From positions 37,206,501 to 37,270,500 of the forward strand of contig NC_068913.1 of the NCBI RefSeq assembly GCF_023091745.1: a stretch of 64,000 nucleotides of DNA, written 5' to 3'. Each line of letters starts with the position of its first letter. The stretch's first letter is position 1. The notes under the pieces were generated by a model, which had not been told where the DNA came from, did no database searches, and was given only the letters and a program-made list of their open reading frames with translations. Shown one piece after another: positions 34,235 to 45,671 of the stretch. The translations under genes and the position numbers were made by a program. This DNA comes from Budorcas taxicolor. Taxonomy: Eukaryota > Chordata > Mammalia > Artiodactyla > Bovidae.

Positions 34235-36167
34235 ATGGAAAAGAAATGCAAAAAAGCAAAATGGCTGTCCGGGGAGGCCTTACAAATAGCTGTGAAAAGA
34301 AGAGAGATGAAAAGCAAAGGAGAAAAGGAAAGATATACACATCTGAATGCAGAGTTCCAGAGAATAGCAAGAAGAGAATAGAAAGCCTTCTTCAGTGATC
34401 AATGCAAAGAAATTGAGGAAAAGAACAGAATGGGAAAGACTAGAGATCTCTTCCAGAAAATTAGAGATACCAAGGGAACATTTCATGCAAAGATGGGCTC
34501 GATAAAGGGCAGAAATGGTCTGGACCTAACAGAAGCAGAAGATATTAAGAAGAGGTGGCAAGAGTACACAGAAGAACTGTACAGAAAAGATCTTCATGAC
34601 CCAGATAATCATGATGGTGTGATCACTCACCTAGAGCCAGACATCCTGAAATGTGAAGTCAAGTGGGTCTTGGAAAGCATCACTACAAACGAAGCTAGTG
34701 GAGGTTATGGAATTCCAGTTGAGCTATTTCAAGTCCTACAAGGTGATGCTGGGATAGTGCTACACTCAATATGCCAGCAAATGTGGAAAACTCAGCAGTG
34801 GCCACAAGACTGGAAAAGGTCAGTTTTCATTCCAATCCCAAAGAAAGGCAATGCCAAAGAATGCTCAAACTACTGCACAATTGCACTCATCTCACATGCT
34901 AGTAAAGTAATGCTCAAAATTCTCCAAGCCAGGCTTTAGCAATACATGAACCGTGAACTTCCTGATATTCAAGCTGGTTTTAGAAAAGGCAGAGAAACCA
35001 GAGATCAAATTGCCAACATCCTCTGGATCATCGAAAAAGCAAGAGAGTTCCAGAAAAAGCATCTATTTCCGCTTTATTGGCTATGCCAAAGCCTTTGACT
35101 ATGTGGATCACAACAAACTGTGGAAAATTAAAAAAGATGGGAATGCCAGACCACCTGACCTACCTCTTGAGAAATTTGTATGCAGGTCAGGAAGCAACAG
35201 TTAGAACTGGACATGGAACAACAGACTGGTTCCAAATAGGAAAAGGAGGACGTCAAGGCTGTATATTGTCACCCTGCTTATTTAACTTCTATGGAGAGTA
35301 CATCATAAGAAACGGTGGGTTGGAAGAAGCACAAGCTGCAATCAAGATTGCCAGGAGAAATATCAATAACCTCAGATATGCAGATGACACCATCTTTATG
35401 GCAGAAAGTGAAGAGGAACTAAAAAGCCTCTGGATGAAAGTGAAAGAGGAGAGTGAAAACGTTGGCCTAAAGCTCAACATTCAGAAAACTAAGATCATGG
35501 CATCAGGTCCCATCACTTCATGGAAAATAAATGGGGAAACAGTGGAAACAGTGTCCGACTTTATTTTTGGGGGCTCCAAAATCCCTGCAGATGGTGACTG
35601 CAGCCATGAAATTAAAAGACGCTTACTCCTTGGAAGAAAAGTTATGACCAACCTAGATAGTATATTCAAAAGCAGAGACATTACTTTGCCGTCTAAGGTC
35701 CGACTAGTCAAGGCTATGGTTTTTCCAGTAGTCATGTATGGATGTGAGAGTTGGACTGTGAAGAAGGCTGAGCACCAAAGAATTGATGCTTTTGAACTGT
35801 GGTGTTGGAGAAGACTCTTGAGAGTCCCTTGGACTGCAAAGAGATCCAACCAGTCCATTCTGAAGGAGATCAGCCCTGGGATATCTTTGGAAGGAATGAT
35901 GCTAAAGCTGAAACTCCAGTACTTTGGCCACCTCATGCAAAGAGTTGACTCATTGGAAAAGACTTTGATCCTGGGAGGGATTGGGGGCAGGAGAAGGGGA
36001 TGACAGAGAATGAGATGGCTGGATGGCGTCACTGACTCAATGGACGTGAGTCTGAGTGAACTCCGGGTGTTGGTGATTGACAGGGAGTCCTGGCGTTGCT
36101 GCGATTCATGGGGTCATAACGAGTTGGACACGACTGAGCGACTGAACTTAACTTAACTTAACTGAAT
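34235..36167 (+). mobile_element. BovB LINE, 5'-truncated 1.9 kb, inserted in ERV leader
   Basis: This begins in the 'ATGGAAAAGAAATGCAAAAAA' block (in part) and runs through the whole RT domain to an (ACTTA)/(ACTGA) tail at 36147-36166. Frames 34430-34939 (169 codons) and 35077-36003 (308 codons) are open, with the active-site YADD at 35377-35388. An internal stop at 34937 and frameshifts near 35060-35130 break the protein. It is antiparallel to the BovB at 30231-33706 within the same provirus. Confidence 0.94.
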
Positions 36168-36188
36168 TTTCCCCAAGACAGTGTGGAC

Positions 36189-36458
36189 TGCTATTACTAA
36201 GTCAATTCAGTCATGTCCAACTCTGTGCGACCCCATAGATGGCACCCCACCAGGCTCCGCCGTCCCTGGGATTCTTCAGGCAAGAACATTGGGGTGGGTT
36301 GCTGTTTCCTTCTTCAATGCACAAAAGTGAAAAGTGAAAGTGAAGTCGCTCAGTCGTGTCTGACTCTTCGAAACCCCATGGACTGCAGCCCACCAGCCTC
36401 CTCCATCCATGGCATTTTCCAGGCAAGAGTACTGGAGTGGAGTGCCATTGTCTTCTCT
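36189..36458 (-). mobile_element. BovA dimer (Bov-tA2-like SINE) with 12-bp target-site duplication
   Basis: Two A-units follow one another on the plus strand. The first has 'GTCATGTCCAACTCTGTGCG' near 36211 and the second 'CGCTCAGTCGTGTCTGACTC' near 36347. They are joined by 'AAAAGTGAAAAGTGAAAGTG'. Flanks GACAGTGTGGAC (36177-36188) and GACGGTGTGGAC (36459-36470) differ at one position. Confidence 0.92.
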
Positions 36459-36470
36459 GACGGTGTGGAC

Positions 36471-36822
36471 ACCACCTCCTAAATGACCTTCACAAATTTC
36501 CTTTCTAAGCCCTAAGACGCTTGTCAACCTGCATACCAAGCAATCGTTTCCACCTGCCTATTCCAGGCTCCTGTGGGCCTGTGCCCTTATAATCCCTCCC
36601 AAGGGGGTGATCAGGCCCCCTGTTCCACCCTACAGGGTGGGTTCCTCCTCACCTGAGTGCTCAGTTCCCCTGCTGCCATCCACTACCTGCTAACATGCAA
36701 GTTCTGGGCATTGAGAAGCAGAATCCTTCCAGAAGTGCGAGGCGCCTTCCCCCGCCTAGAAGATTCGAGCCGCAAGGCCTCGGAGTGGTCCCAAATGGGA
36801 CTTGTCTCCTCAAAGTGAGGAG
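36471..36822 (-). other. ERV 5' leader
   Basis: This non-coding stretch lies between the primer-binding site and the SINE insertion. It is GC-richer than the flanks. No packaging structure can be assigned by eye. Confidence 0.7.
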
Positions 36823-36841
36823 TTTCCCAGGCCATGCACCA
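36823..36841 (-). other. ERV primer-binding site, tRNA-Gly type
   Basis: The minus strand reads TGGTGCATGGCCTGGGAAA two bases after the 5' LTR. The 3' end of mammalian tRNA-Gly(GCC) plus CCA would give TGGTGCATGGGCCGGGAA. The match is nearly perfect over the first ten bases and good thereafter. Confidence 0.8.
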
Positions 36842-36843
36842 AA

Positions 36844-37377
36844 TGTAGCCACGCGTTCTGGGAAACAAACTCACTCAGAAGGACAATGCAGATAATGGAG
36901 TGCGGCTTATTACCCTGGTGGGCCCAAGGCAGAATCTCCTCTTAGCCAAGGACCCTGACCAGTTTTTCTGAAAGCCTCATATACTCTAAGTGTACGTGAC
37001 AAACCCACCTCCCCAAATTCCCTGAAACTAGTCTGAACAAAGGAAAAGAAAGATACAATCAAAGTTAACCCGTGATTCGTATGCCTTAAGCCTAGGTAGG
37101 AAACAGGGGACAAGTATCAGTAGGCCTGTTGTCATACCCCAATAAGCATAATAGAATTTATGATTCTATTCGGTTACACAGATAATTAGGGTATTCTTTT
37201 AGGTAACAGAGAGTCTAGGTAAGAAGAGCTCTGGGGCTCTTCCATCCAGGGGGCCTGGTTTTCCAGTTTGTATGTTGTTTCCATAGATACTGGACATATA
37301 GCTCAAAGTCCACAGTCCAGCCCAAGATAGAGTCCTGCTTTCAAGATGGAGCCTGTTCTGTCTGTTTTCTCCTTCCA
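36844..37377 (-). repeat. ERV 5' LTR (minus strand)
   Basis: This 534-bp LTR has TG..CA ends and is about 93% identical to the copy at 26968-27497 by hand count. Its poly(A) signal position reads AATAAG instead of AATAAA (plus-strand CTTATT near 36905). It has also gained a few bases near 37221. As the 5' LTR it would have driven provirus transcription. Confidence 0.93.
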
Positions 37378-39426
37378 TTTTAAAGTATGTCCATCTTTTC
37401 TGAGAAAGATGATCAAAAAATTGTGAGATTTTCCCTATATTCATTTTTAAAAATATCACTTAATTATCTTTTAATTATTTAATTATTTTTAGACATTGTA
37501 TGTTATTATTAATGTAAGGATTTAATTTCAATAAAAATTGCTTACACTGATATGTATATATATAAGCACATATATTTTAATAAAGCATATACATAATGCA
37601 TATTATAAATATATACTATGCACAATGCATATCATATATATTGTACACTGATTAGACAATATATTCCAATAACACTAACATATATATATATATGTGTTAA
37701 ACTTGGATTTATAAATCAATTAGTAGATTTTAAGTTTACAAATAAGCTTTGAACAGCAATGTATTTATAAGTGATTTGAATCACACCACTGCTCTTGATA
37801 CCCCATCCTATCCAAGCTGTTTAGCATTGCAGTATGCCAGACTTAGCTTTTCTTTTTTCCTACTCTGAAATACAGTAATTTTTGTATATTTGCAGTGAAT
37901 CTGGACATTTGGACATTATTGATAAAATTTGTATTTTTCTCCTCTACTAAAAGATATGTATTCCTCTTTCATTTTACTGTTAGAATTCAAAGCAAAAGAC
38001 AAGAGAGAAGGTCAAATTTTCCATTCTTTTTAATACCTTTGACCAGAGACAGAAGAGAATATTGTTAAATTTTTTAAGGAAAAAGTCAACTTGTATAGAA
38101 TGTTTTCTTAGAAATTCACACTTACGAAACTTTCAGCTTCAGCCTTTCCCCAAGACGTTATTGCAGGATTTTCCACCTGAAACGTGTGACAAGCCTTCTT
38201 TATAAAGTTTATTTTCAACGTGTATCTTTCTGAATTTATATGACAGAAGAGTAAGACTTCATGGTTGTTTCTGGGAAGATTTGGAGGAAGAGTAAATTTT
38301 TGCTAGTGTTCATTCCTGATCACTTGTTTTAGATAATGTGTTTCTTTGGGGGAGCCAAATTATTCTATAATCCTAAATAAATCAGCACAGCACAATTGAC
38401 TAAGAAAAATAATACATTTAGAAATTAGCCTCTACAATAAGTTCCTCTAGATTTTAGACCTATCATTTGGGCTACAAAATATTTTACCATCAAGTATTTA
38501 TTTTGTTTCCTACATAAAAATCGTAACAAAAGAGTATATTGCAAGAATAGAACATGAAATTTCTGACAGGCTATACTTTCTCCTCATTACCTATGTTTTG
38601 GTCTTAGTAATAGGAGTGAGCTTTTAAAGAAGAACCTCAACTTCAGTGAATATGGCTACCAGAATAAAATAAATATCAAGCATGTCTTTCTGGCAATCAA
38701 ATAAAACTCCTTAGTAAAATAATCACTTTTCATTCCTCCATTATAAAAATATTTGACTTTCAGTGAATATTTGCTCTACTCACCAGAGACCAAATTTCTA
38801 CTAAAAAAAAAGAAGAAGAAGAAGAAAGAAAATTGCTTCCAGTGCCTTTAAAACTATTTCTGTTCAGTTCTTTAGAGTATTGGGGTGACAGGAGATGCTG
38901 TATAGAATTGACCTTTGAAAGGGATAAGTTTCCTTTATAACAAACATAAGAATCTTCAACATTAAAAAACAAAAACAACCAAAAAACATGTTATTCAGTA
39001 TATTTCACAGCCCAGCACGTGTTTCAATGACCCATGACCATAACACAGCAATAGAATTGACATAGCAAACAAAAAATATTTTTGAAAAGAGGTTACTGTC
39101 AATAAGCAAAGAATTTTGATTTAAAGATCAAAAAATATACTCTGAGTAGTAAGGGTTTTAGGAAAATAAACCTTAGTTGTGACTTCCTGCAGGAAAGGCT
39201 TCCTACTTATTCTTTTGTTTGGTTCAGGGCTTTTTCTACTTAAGTCTTGTTTATACATCCATAGAAATATAGAAAGAAAGTAGACCTGATAAAGTCATAT
39301 CAATAAATCATTCAGTTTGTAGTCTTTACATGTAAAAGTAATGTAATTTCATTGTTTTGGAAATAAAACTGAAATGTTTCAGAAGTTGAAAAAAACACAA
39401 GCATATACATATGCAATGATATGCAT
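37378..39426. other. Anonymous AT-rich DNA with AT microsatellite
   Basis: An AT-rich simple-sequence region with repeated TATATA and ATGCATAT blocks spans about 37548-37700. A short (AAG)n tract is at 38808-38828. No gene or repeat family is recognised in the rest. Confidence 0.5.
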
Positions 39427-39634
39427 CGTTGTTGTGCTTAGTCACTGAGTCGTGTCCGAGTGTTTGTGAACCTATGGACTGCAGCCCTCTAGACTCCTCT
39501 GTCAGGCAATACTGGAGTGGATTGCCATTTCCTACTCCAGGGGATCTTCCCAACCCAGGGACTGAGACAGCATCTCCTGAGTCTCCTGCATTGCAGGCGG
39601 ATTTTCTACCACTGAGCCACCTTGGAAGCCCCAG
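39427..39634 (-). mobile_element. BovA2 SINE with target-site duplication
   Basis: The plus strand shows 'TAGTCACTGAGTCGTGTCCG', 'GGACTGCAGCCC', 'ACTGGAGTGGATTGCCATTTC', then the tRNA-like-derived part 'CTGCATTGCAGGCGGATT' and 'ACCACTGAGCCACC'. The end is the antisense of the typical GGGCTTCC start. Flanking repeats TGATATGCAT lie at 39417-39426 and 39635-39644. Confidence 0.95.
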
Positions 39635-39644
39635 TGATATGCAT

Positions 39645-40574
39645 ATAATGTACTTAAAATTAAACTAGAAACAAGTATTTTACTTTCGTTTTAGAGCAGG
39701 GATAAGCTTTCTTATATTTTACTGTTTTCTTTCACTATCTATCCCTCTCCTCCTGTTTAATTCTCATTTCCATTCAGAAAAAGAAAAGGAAATTTAGATT
39801 GACAATAATTGCATATCTCTGGGATCGATAACACAGTGCTAGTAAAATTCGTTCATCTGGAGCCATTTGTGTATCACTTTCCAACTTGCTGCAGGAATGG
39901 AACTTAAAAGTTATGAAGCATCAGTGTTCGTAGGTAGGAGGACCACCTAATACTGTTGTTGTTTGGGGAACATGATCTGACACTTTATAGGATATGCTGT
40001 GACCTCATAATGGACTCTTTTCTACCTTATGGGCAGCGCTTTTATGTTAGATCACTCCGCTACATGTATAGAAAGATTAGGATCTTCTTTTAAATGCTGT
40101 ATTTTTTCTGAAAGAACAAGCTATCAACATAAATTGTAAATTTAAAAAGGAAAAATAAAGGCCATTCTATATTGTTCACCAGTATATCCTCAGTGTCTGA
40201 CACATACAAGGTATTCAGTGATATTTCCTAAATGAATAATAAATCATGAAGTTAAAAAATTCACTAGATAGTCATGCTTCATTTCACTGTACTTGCCTTT
40301 GTTTATAAATATCTTAGTTATGGTAGGCATTTTATCTATTAAGTTATGATAATATTAAAAGTAGTGTAACCATCTAGAGAATTAAAAAAAAAAAAGTAGT
40401 GGCATATTTCCATCCATTGTTCAGCCAAGTTAAAAAAAAATTGACTGGAATTTAAAAATTCAGATATCAAAGTTGCTTTAAGTCATGATAAAATCATCTG
40501 GGTGGTAATATTGTTACATTTGAGTTTGTGGTCTATAATTTGAACAATTTTTCCTGTACAGTTTCATGATAGCG
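39645..40574. other. Anonymous AT-rich DNA
   Basis: No gene or repeat family is recognised. Poly-A stretches lie at about 40384-40396 and 40431-40440. Confidence 0.5.
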
Positions 40575-40782
40575 GCTGCTGCTGCTGCTCAGTCACTTCA
40601 GTTTTGTCTGGCTCTTTGGGACCCCATGGACTATAGCTCGCCAGGCTCCTCTGTTCATGGGATTCTCCAGGCAACAAATACTGGAGTGTGTTGTCACTGC
40701 TTTCTCCAGGGGATCTTACCGACCAGAGATTGAACCCATGTCTACCATATTGCAGGCAGATTCTTTACCATCTGAGCCACCA
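40575..40782 (-). mobile_element. BovA2 SINE
   Basis: This starts (GCT)5 on the plus strand and continues 'CAGTCACTTCAGTTTTGTCTG' (in part), 'GGACCCCATGGACTATAGC', 'TCTCCAGGGGATCTTACC', 'TTGAACCCATGTCTACCATA' and 'CCATCTGAGCCACC'. No clear target duplication is seen by eye. Confidence 0.93.
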
Positions 40783-41843
40783 ATACTGACTTAACTTTTA
40801 AGATTTTACCCTAACAGAACTATAACTGCTTTTTAACTGAGTTCCATCTTATGAGTAGTTTCATAATATTAAAAAGTCTATGATCTTAGTTAATATGTCA
40901 TTTTTATTAGAGTGACATACTGAAGAAACTTTCTCTTGTAAGCCTACGATCTCCGGATATTTATTGAACAGTGGTCCTTCCCTAGATACCTTATTTTGCA
41001 ATGTTTAAATTATAACGTTCCATCAAAGAAAAAAAATATTTTATCATAGCTTGATTGATCTCTGTGCTTGGATAAACTGGGAGTACCTTTTCTCTGAGCC
41101 TTTATAACTAGGGAAAGAAAGACCTCAGTATATAATCAGTCCCATTAGACCCTAATTTCCAAATTACCCTTCTGGAACTCTAAATTCTGCTTAGAGATTT
41201 TAAGATTTTAGTTTGGTAATTTTGGCTGACATTCTATATGAGCTCTACAAATGAAATGCATGGCTCTAAAACCCTCCTTTTGGAGACCACCAAGCTAGAA
41301 TTTGCTTACAACTTAGTCCCAAAAGAAGTAAATAACTTCATGTTAAGATTTGTAGTTTCTTTTGGAGCTCATAGCTCTCATATGTTTCTGGTTTACATAG
41401 CCATCCATGTCATTAGAAATAGCAGAATACAAGGTTAAAATACTTAGAAGTGATGAGAACTGTAGTCATAATATGATCATAATATTTTTAGGAACATGTC
41501 AAAATTCAACAGCAAATGCAGAATTTTAATAAAGTATACTTCACTGGGTGATATCATGATGATTATAGCAAATCAAACTCTTGAAATGTTTACATTAACT
41601 TTTCATTGCTATCAAATTTTGTATTGCCATCTAAAATCCTGCATTAAACTTGGACATATATTCTGTTCTACATTTCACAGTAGATTTGTCTACATAAATG
41701 GAAACACCAGGTGAACAGAGTAAGTAGTGAATCCATTTCTTTCATACTTTTTTTTTTTTTTTCTGCCTGTGGTTTAGCTTAGTGAAAAAAAAAAAAATCA
41801 AATATTATACATACAACTAGATCTGACAGACAGGTCTCCTTTT
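40783..41843. other. Anonymous DNA
   Basis: Nothing is recognised apart from a poly-T run at 41750-41762 and a poly-A run near 41786-41798. Together they could form a small hairpin next to the LTR. Confidence 0.5.
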
Positions 41844-42305
41844 TGTTAGAGGAAGCACACTAACTAAAACCACCCACCCTGGCCAGGCATCATAGTAACC
41901 ATTTGCATGAGTTGTTTTATGACAGGAGGTCCTGGTAAGGAACATGGAATTAACATCACCAACAGGAAGAACTCGGGAAAGGTCAAAAGGAGACAACACA
42001 TGTCCATCCACCTCCTAGAATCCTTCTCTCTGGCATCCCTCTTGGCTGAACAAAGTATGAACCACCAGGAAGGACTCTGAGTCAGAATGATTGGCTAAAG
42101 ACAACCTGGAAACTAATTCCATAACCATAAAACGTGGCAGAGCAGTTCTCCTGGCTTCCCTTACTCCACTTCTCTCCACCCGGGTGCCCTTTCCCAATAA
42201 AATCTCTTGCTTTGTCAGCACATGTGTCTCCTGGGACAATTCATTTCTGAGTATTAGACAAGAGCCCAGTTTCGGTCCCTGGAAGGGGTCTACCTTCCTG
42301 CAACA
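41844..42305 (+). mobile_element. Solo LTR, class I ERV type
   Basis: This 462-bp block begins TGTTAGAGGAAGC and ends TTCCTGCAACA. An AATAAA at 42196-42201 is followed by 'TCTCTTGCTTTGTCAGCAC', a standard R/U5 arrangement. The flanking 4-mers TTTT (41840-41843 and 42306-42309) would be a 4-bp target duplication, although in low-complexity context. No internal retroviral sequence adjoins, so this is the product of LTR-LTR recombination. The family differs from the LTRs at 26968, 51336 and 59905. Confidence 0.8.
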
Positions 42306-43508
42306 TTTTTTCCTACAAGAGACTATTTTTTATGCTTGATAATGGGTTACTTTAATCATCACTAATGCAAGAGAACTTCAGATAATTTCCTGGATACTGT
42401 TTGTCGTTCTCTGTTGCAGGTAAATATTACTTTATTTGTGACATGTTTAGTAAGAGCTACTGAAATCATCTTTTCTTCATGTAGGTATTTAAGAAAATGT
42501 TTCCCTTTCATGACATTAAAATTTGCTAGTTTTCTTTTTTATATTTTTTTATTTAAGAACTTGCACCTTGAACAAAGACTCAAAATGTATCCCAAATTTT
42601 ACACACTGAATAATAAAAAATGAATAATCTAAAATAATCTTTGACCCTGTAAATTGGAAGAACTACATGAGATGCCTGAATACAAACTTCTGTATTTTCA
42701 AGTGAAGAAATTCACTCCCAGAGAAATAAGATGATTTTAAATGGCTTGCCTAAACTGACAGTGAGATATAGCAAGGGGACCCCTTTTAGATACATTTGAA
42801 TAAATTTACAGAATTGTAATTGCCCCATTTTTATAAAATGCAACTCTATTTCATTTCCTCTGTACTTGACCTTTTTAAACACCTTTTTAGAGAATAGAAT
42901 AGCCAGTAGATGATGTTTTTACCAGTGATCCCAGAAATCATGTTTAAAGCTGCTTATCTAAGATCTCTGCATAAGTCTAATTACAAATTGCTGTTTTCCA
43001 GCAAAGGTTAATAGGTACCTGTTTGACAGGAGCAAACCATATGCTTTTCTTTTCTTTTCTTTTTATTTGTATTCTCAGGATAAATGTGAAAGGTGCCTAA
43101 AGGGATCTGTGAAGGCTGTCTGCAGATTACATCATATATTTGATGAACAGGAGGTAAGGTCACTAGCCTCTGGTAGAACAATGGGAAAACAAAGGAGCAT
43201 AGGTTGAACTTCAGTTGATGGCTGCCAAGAGTTCTCATTTTAATGTTACACCCAAACCCTAATACAATGGCACTGATGTTCTTAACCCCCATCCTTTTTC
43301 ACTCCAATAACTTTCAGCCTTTTAAGACTGATTCCAACTATTAAAACAAGTTAAGTATAAACAGAATTCCTTCCTTAAATACTATCTAGAAAGGAATATG
43401 GTATTTCAATGTAAAATAACCAGAATATAAATTGACACTTACATAATTAAGAGAAAGGTTTTAGTACAAAGTATTCTTATATTTTTAGGTGGTATTAGTA
43501 CTACAAAA
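42306..43508. other. Anonymous AT-rich DNA
   Basis: No gene or repeat family is recognised. Confidence 0.5.
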
Positions 43509-43717
43509 GGGCTTCCCAGGTGACTCAGTGGTAAAGAATCTGCCTGCCAATGCAGGAGATGTACGAGACCAAGCTCAATCCCTGGGTCTGGACATTCCCT
43601 TGGAGGAGGAAATGGCAACCTACTCCAGTATTCTTGCCTGGAGTCTGGCAGGTGCAAAGAGTAGGACATGGGGGTGCAAAGAGTAGGACATGACTGAGTC
43701 ACTGAGCACACATGCAA
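43509..43717 (+). mobile_element. BovA2 SINE with perfect 12-bp target-site duplication
   Basis: This starts GGGCTTCCCAGGTGACTCAG, then 'GCCTGCCAATGCAGGAGATG', 'CAACCTACTCCAGTATTC', and ends in 'ACATGACTGAGTCACTGAGC'. AGTACTACAAAA flanks it at 43497-43508 and 43718-43729. A block of about 21 bp (GCAAAGAGTAGGACATG plus spacer) is tandemly duplicated near 43655-43693. Confidence 0.96.
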
Positions 43718-43729
43718 AGTACTACAAAA

Positions 43730-44267
43730 TATAGGGCTACTTTTGGTGTTTCTCATTTTCAATGATTTAGACCTAAATTAGGGATTAAACAGACATGACA
43801 AGTCATGTGCACTTTACCATTTCTGATTAACCATTAATGATACATTAAATTTCATACCTTTAGTGCTTATGGGGGTGGTTATTCTCCCCTTGAAGAAGTT
43901 ACAAACCTGCTTTGATTTATTCTTTGTCCACTCACTCATTCAAATAACATTTACACATAATTCATAAAGCCAGGCACTGTGTCAATTACTTTTAAGAAGT
44001 AAATCTTGAGACATCTATAATTTTTGGCTTCCTATTGTCTCCCATAATTACTCAGTAGAAAGGGGACATCTTTTTCCCCTCCAAATAGTTCTATCTCCAT
44101 TGCTAGCACCATATTTCAGACTTCATTCCCAGACTACCTTATTGATCCCCTTGCTTCCATTCTCACCTTCTTTGGCCTAGTATACACTAAAGCCTAATGA
44201 ATCTTCCCCAGACACTCAAATCCTGTCTCATGCACATAGATTCAATTATTTCATAGTACCTTCTGTA
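43730..44267. other. Anonymous DNA
   Basis: No gene or repeat family is recognised. Confidence 0.45.
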
Positions 44268-45671
44268 AGGTATAAGGTAGAAAAGAAGGAGAGACGACCT
44301 CAACGGAAGTAAGTTACCTTTATTCAGGCAAGGAGGGGTGACAGTCAGCCTAATCACCAGGCTGAGCACAAGAGGGATTGGGGAGGCTTCATATTTAAAG
44401 GGATGTTTGTGGAAGCGATAAGGGAAACATTCAGTTCACTTCAGTTCAGTCGCTCAGTCGTGTCTGACTCTTTGCGACCCCATGAATTGCATCACGCCAG
44501 GCCTCCTTGTCCATCACCAACTCCCAGAGTTCACTCAGACTCACGTCCATTGAGTCAGTGATGCCATCCAGCCATCTCATCCTCTGTCATCCCCTTCTCC
44601 TCCTACCCCTAATCACTCCCAGCATCAAAGTCTTTTCCAATGAGTCAACTCTTTGCATGAGGTGGCCAAAGAACTGGAGTTTCAGCTTTAGCATCATTCC
44701 TTCCAAAGAAATCCCAGGGCTGATCTCCTTCAGAATGGACTGGTTGGATCTCCTTGCAGTCCAAGGGACTCTCAAGAGTCTTCTCCAACACCACACTTCA
44801 AAAGCATCAATTCTTTGGTGCTCAGCCTTCTTCACAGTCCAACTCTCACATCCAAACATGACCACTGGAAAAACCATAGCCTTGACTAGATGGACATTAG
44901 TCGGCAAAGTAATGTCTCTGCTTTTGAATATGCTATCTAGGTCGGTCATAACTTTTCTTCCAAGGAGTAAGCATCTTTTAATTTCATGGCTGCAGTCACC
45001 ATCTGCAGTGATTTTGGAGGCCAAAGAAATAAACTCTGACACTGTTTCCTCATCTATTTACCATAAAGTGATGGGATCGGAGGCCATGATCTTCGTTTTC
45101 TGAATGTTGAGCTTTAAGTCAACTTTTTCACTCTCCTCTTTGACTTTCATCAAGAGGCTTTTTAGTTCCTCTTCACTTTCTGCCATAAGGGTGGTGTCAT
45201 CTGCATATCTGAGCTTATTGATATTTCTCCCGGCAATCTTGATTCCAGCTTGTGTTTCATCCAGTCCAGCGTTTCTCATGATGTACTCTGCATATAAGTT
45301 AAATAAGCAGGGTGACAATATACAGCCTTGACGTACTCCTTTTTCTATTTGGAACCAGTCTGTTGTTCCATGTCCAGTTCTAACTATTGCTTCCTGACCT
45401 GCATACAGATTTCTCAAGAGGCAGGTGAGATGGTCTGGTATTCCCATCTCTTGAAGAATTTTCCACAGTTTCTTGTGATCCACAGTCAAAGGCTTTGGCA
45501 TAGTCAGTAAAGCAGAAATAGATTAGTCAGCTGGGAAGTTTTGGGTATTCTTTAGTTGAGATGGCATTTGTAGTTGGGCAGGGGGTGATAAGTCCCAGAT
45601 AGATACAACCGGCCTGGAGCATCGGGGTGGGATCCGAAGTTTGGTTTTGTATTCTCTGAAGTTAGATGATT
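44268..45671 (-). repeat. ERV LTR, antisense, interrupted by a BovB
   Basis: The parts 44268-44429 and about 45523-45671 look like one LTR split by the BovB. On the minus strand an AATAAA (plus-strand TTTATT at 44319-44324) is followed by a GT-rich R/U5-like stretch, and the candidate ends are TG..CA. The far border, near GATTCA at 45671, is a guess. The family is not identified. Confidence 0.5.
44430..45522 (-). mobile_element. BovB LINE 3' part, 1.1 kb
   Basis: This begins with the antisense tail (TTCAGTTCACTTCAGTTC), then the C-terminal domain (open minus frame 44587-45042, 151 codons) and the RT core (minus frame 45058-45501, 147 codons, LRYADDTTLMAESEEE and GCILSPCLFNLYA). It is 5'-truncated at about 45522. 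The two frames are separated by a single break near 45045, so this is one of the better preserved RT halves in the window. Confidence 0.95.

Larger units (their letters stand above)
26968..37377 (-). mobile_element. Class I (gamma-like) endogenous retrovirus, complete ends, gutted interior
   Basis: This is a minus-strand provirus with two LTRs (5' LTR 36844-37377, 3' LTR 26968-27497), a tRNA-Gly-type primer-binding site, a leader, gag, pol and env remnants and a polypurine tract, all in the expected order. Two BovBs (30231-33706 minus, 34235-36167 plus) and a BovA dimer (36189-36458) were inserted later. Without them the element is about 4.7 kb, much shorter than a full provirus. It lacks the rest of capsid, nucleocapsid, protease, most RT and env SU. 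A hand comparison of the LTRs gives about 37 differences over ~530 bp (about 7%). All coding parts carry stops or frameshifts, so it cannot be active. Confidence 0.93.

Noticed and set aside
36177..36470. Second ERV-related duplication suggested by GACAGTGTGGAC repeats
   Set aside because: The repeats are the target-site duplication of the BovA dimer in the ERV leader.
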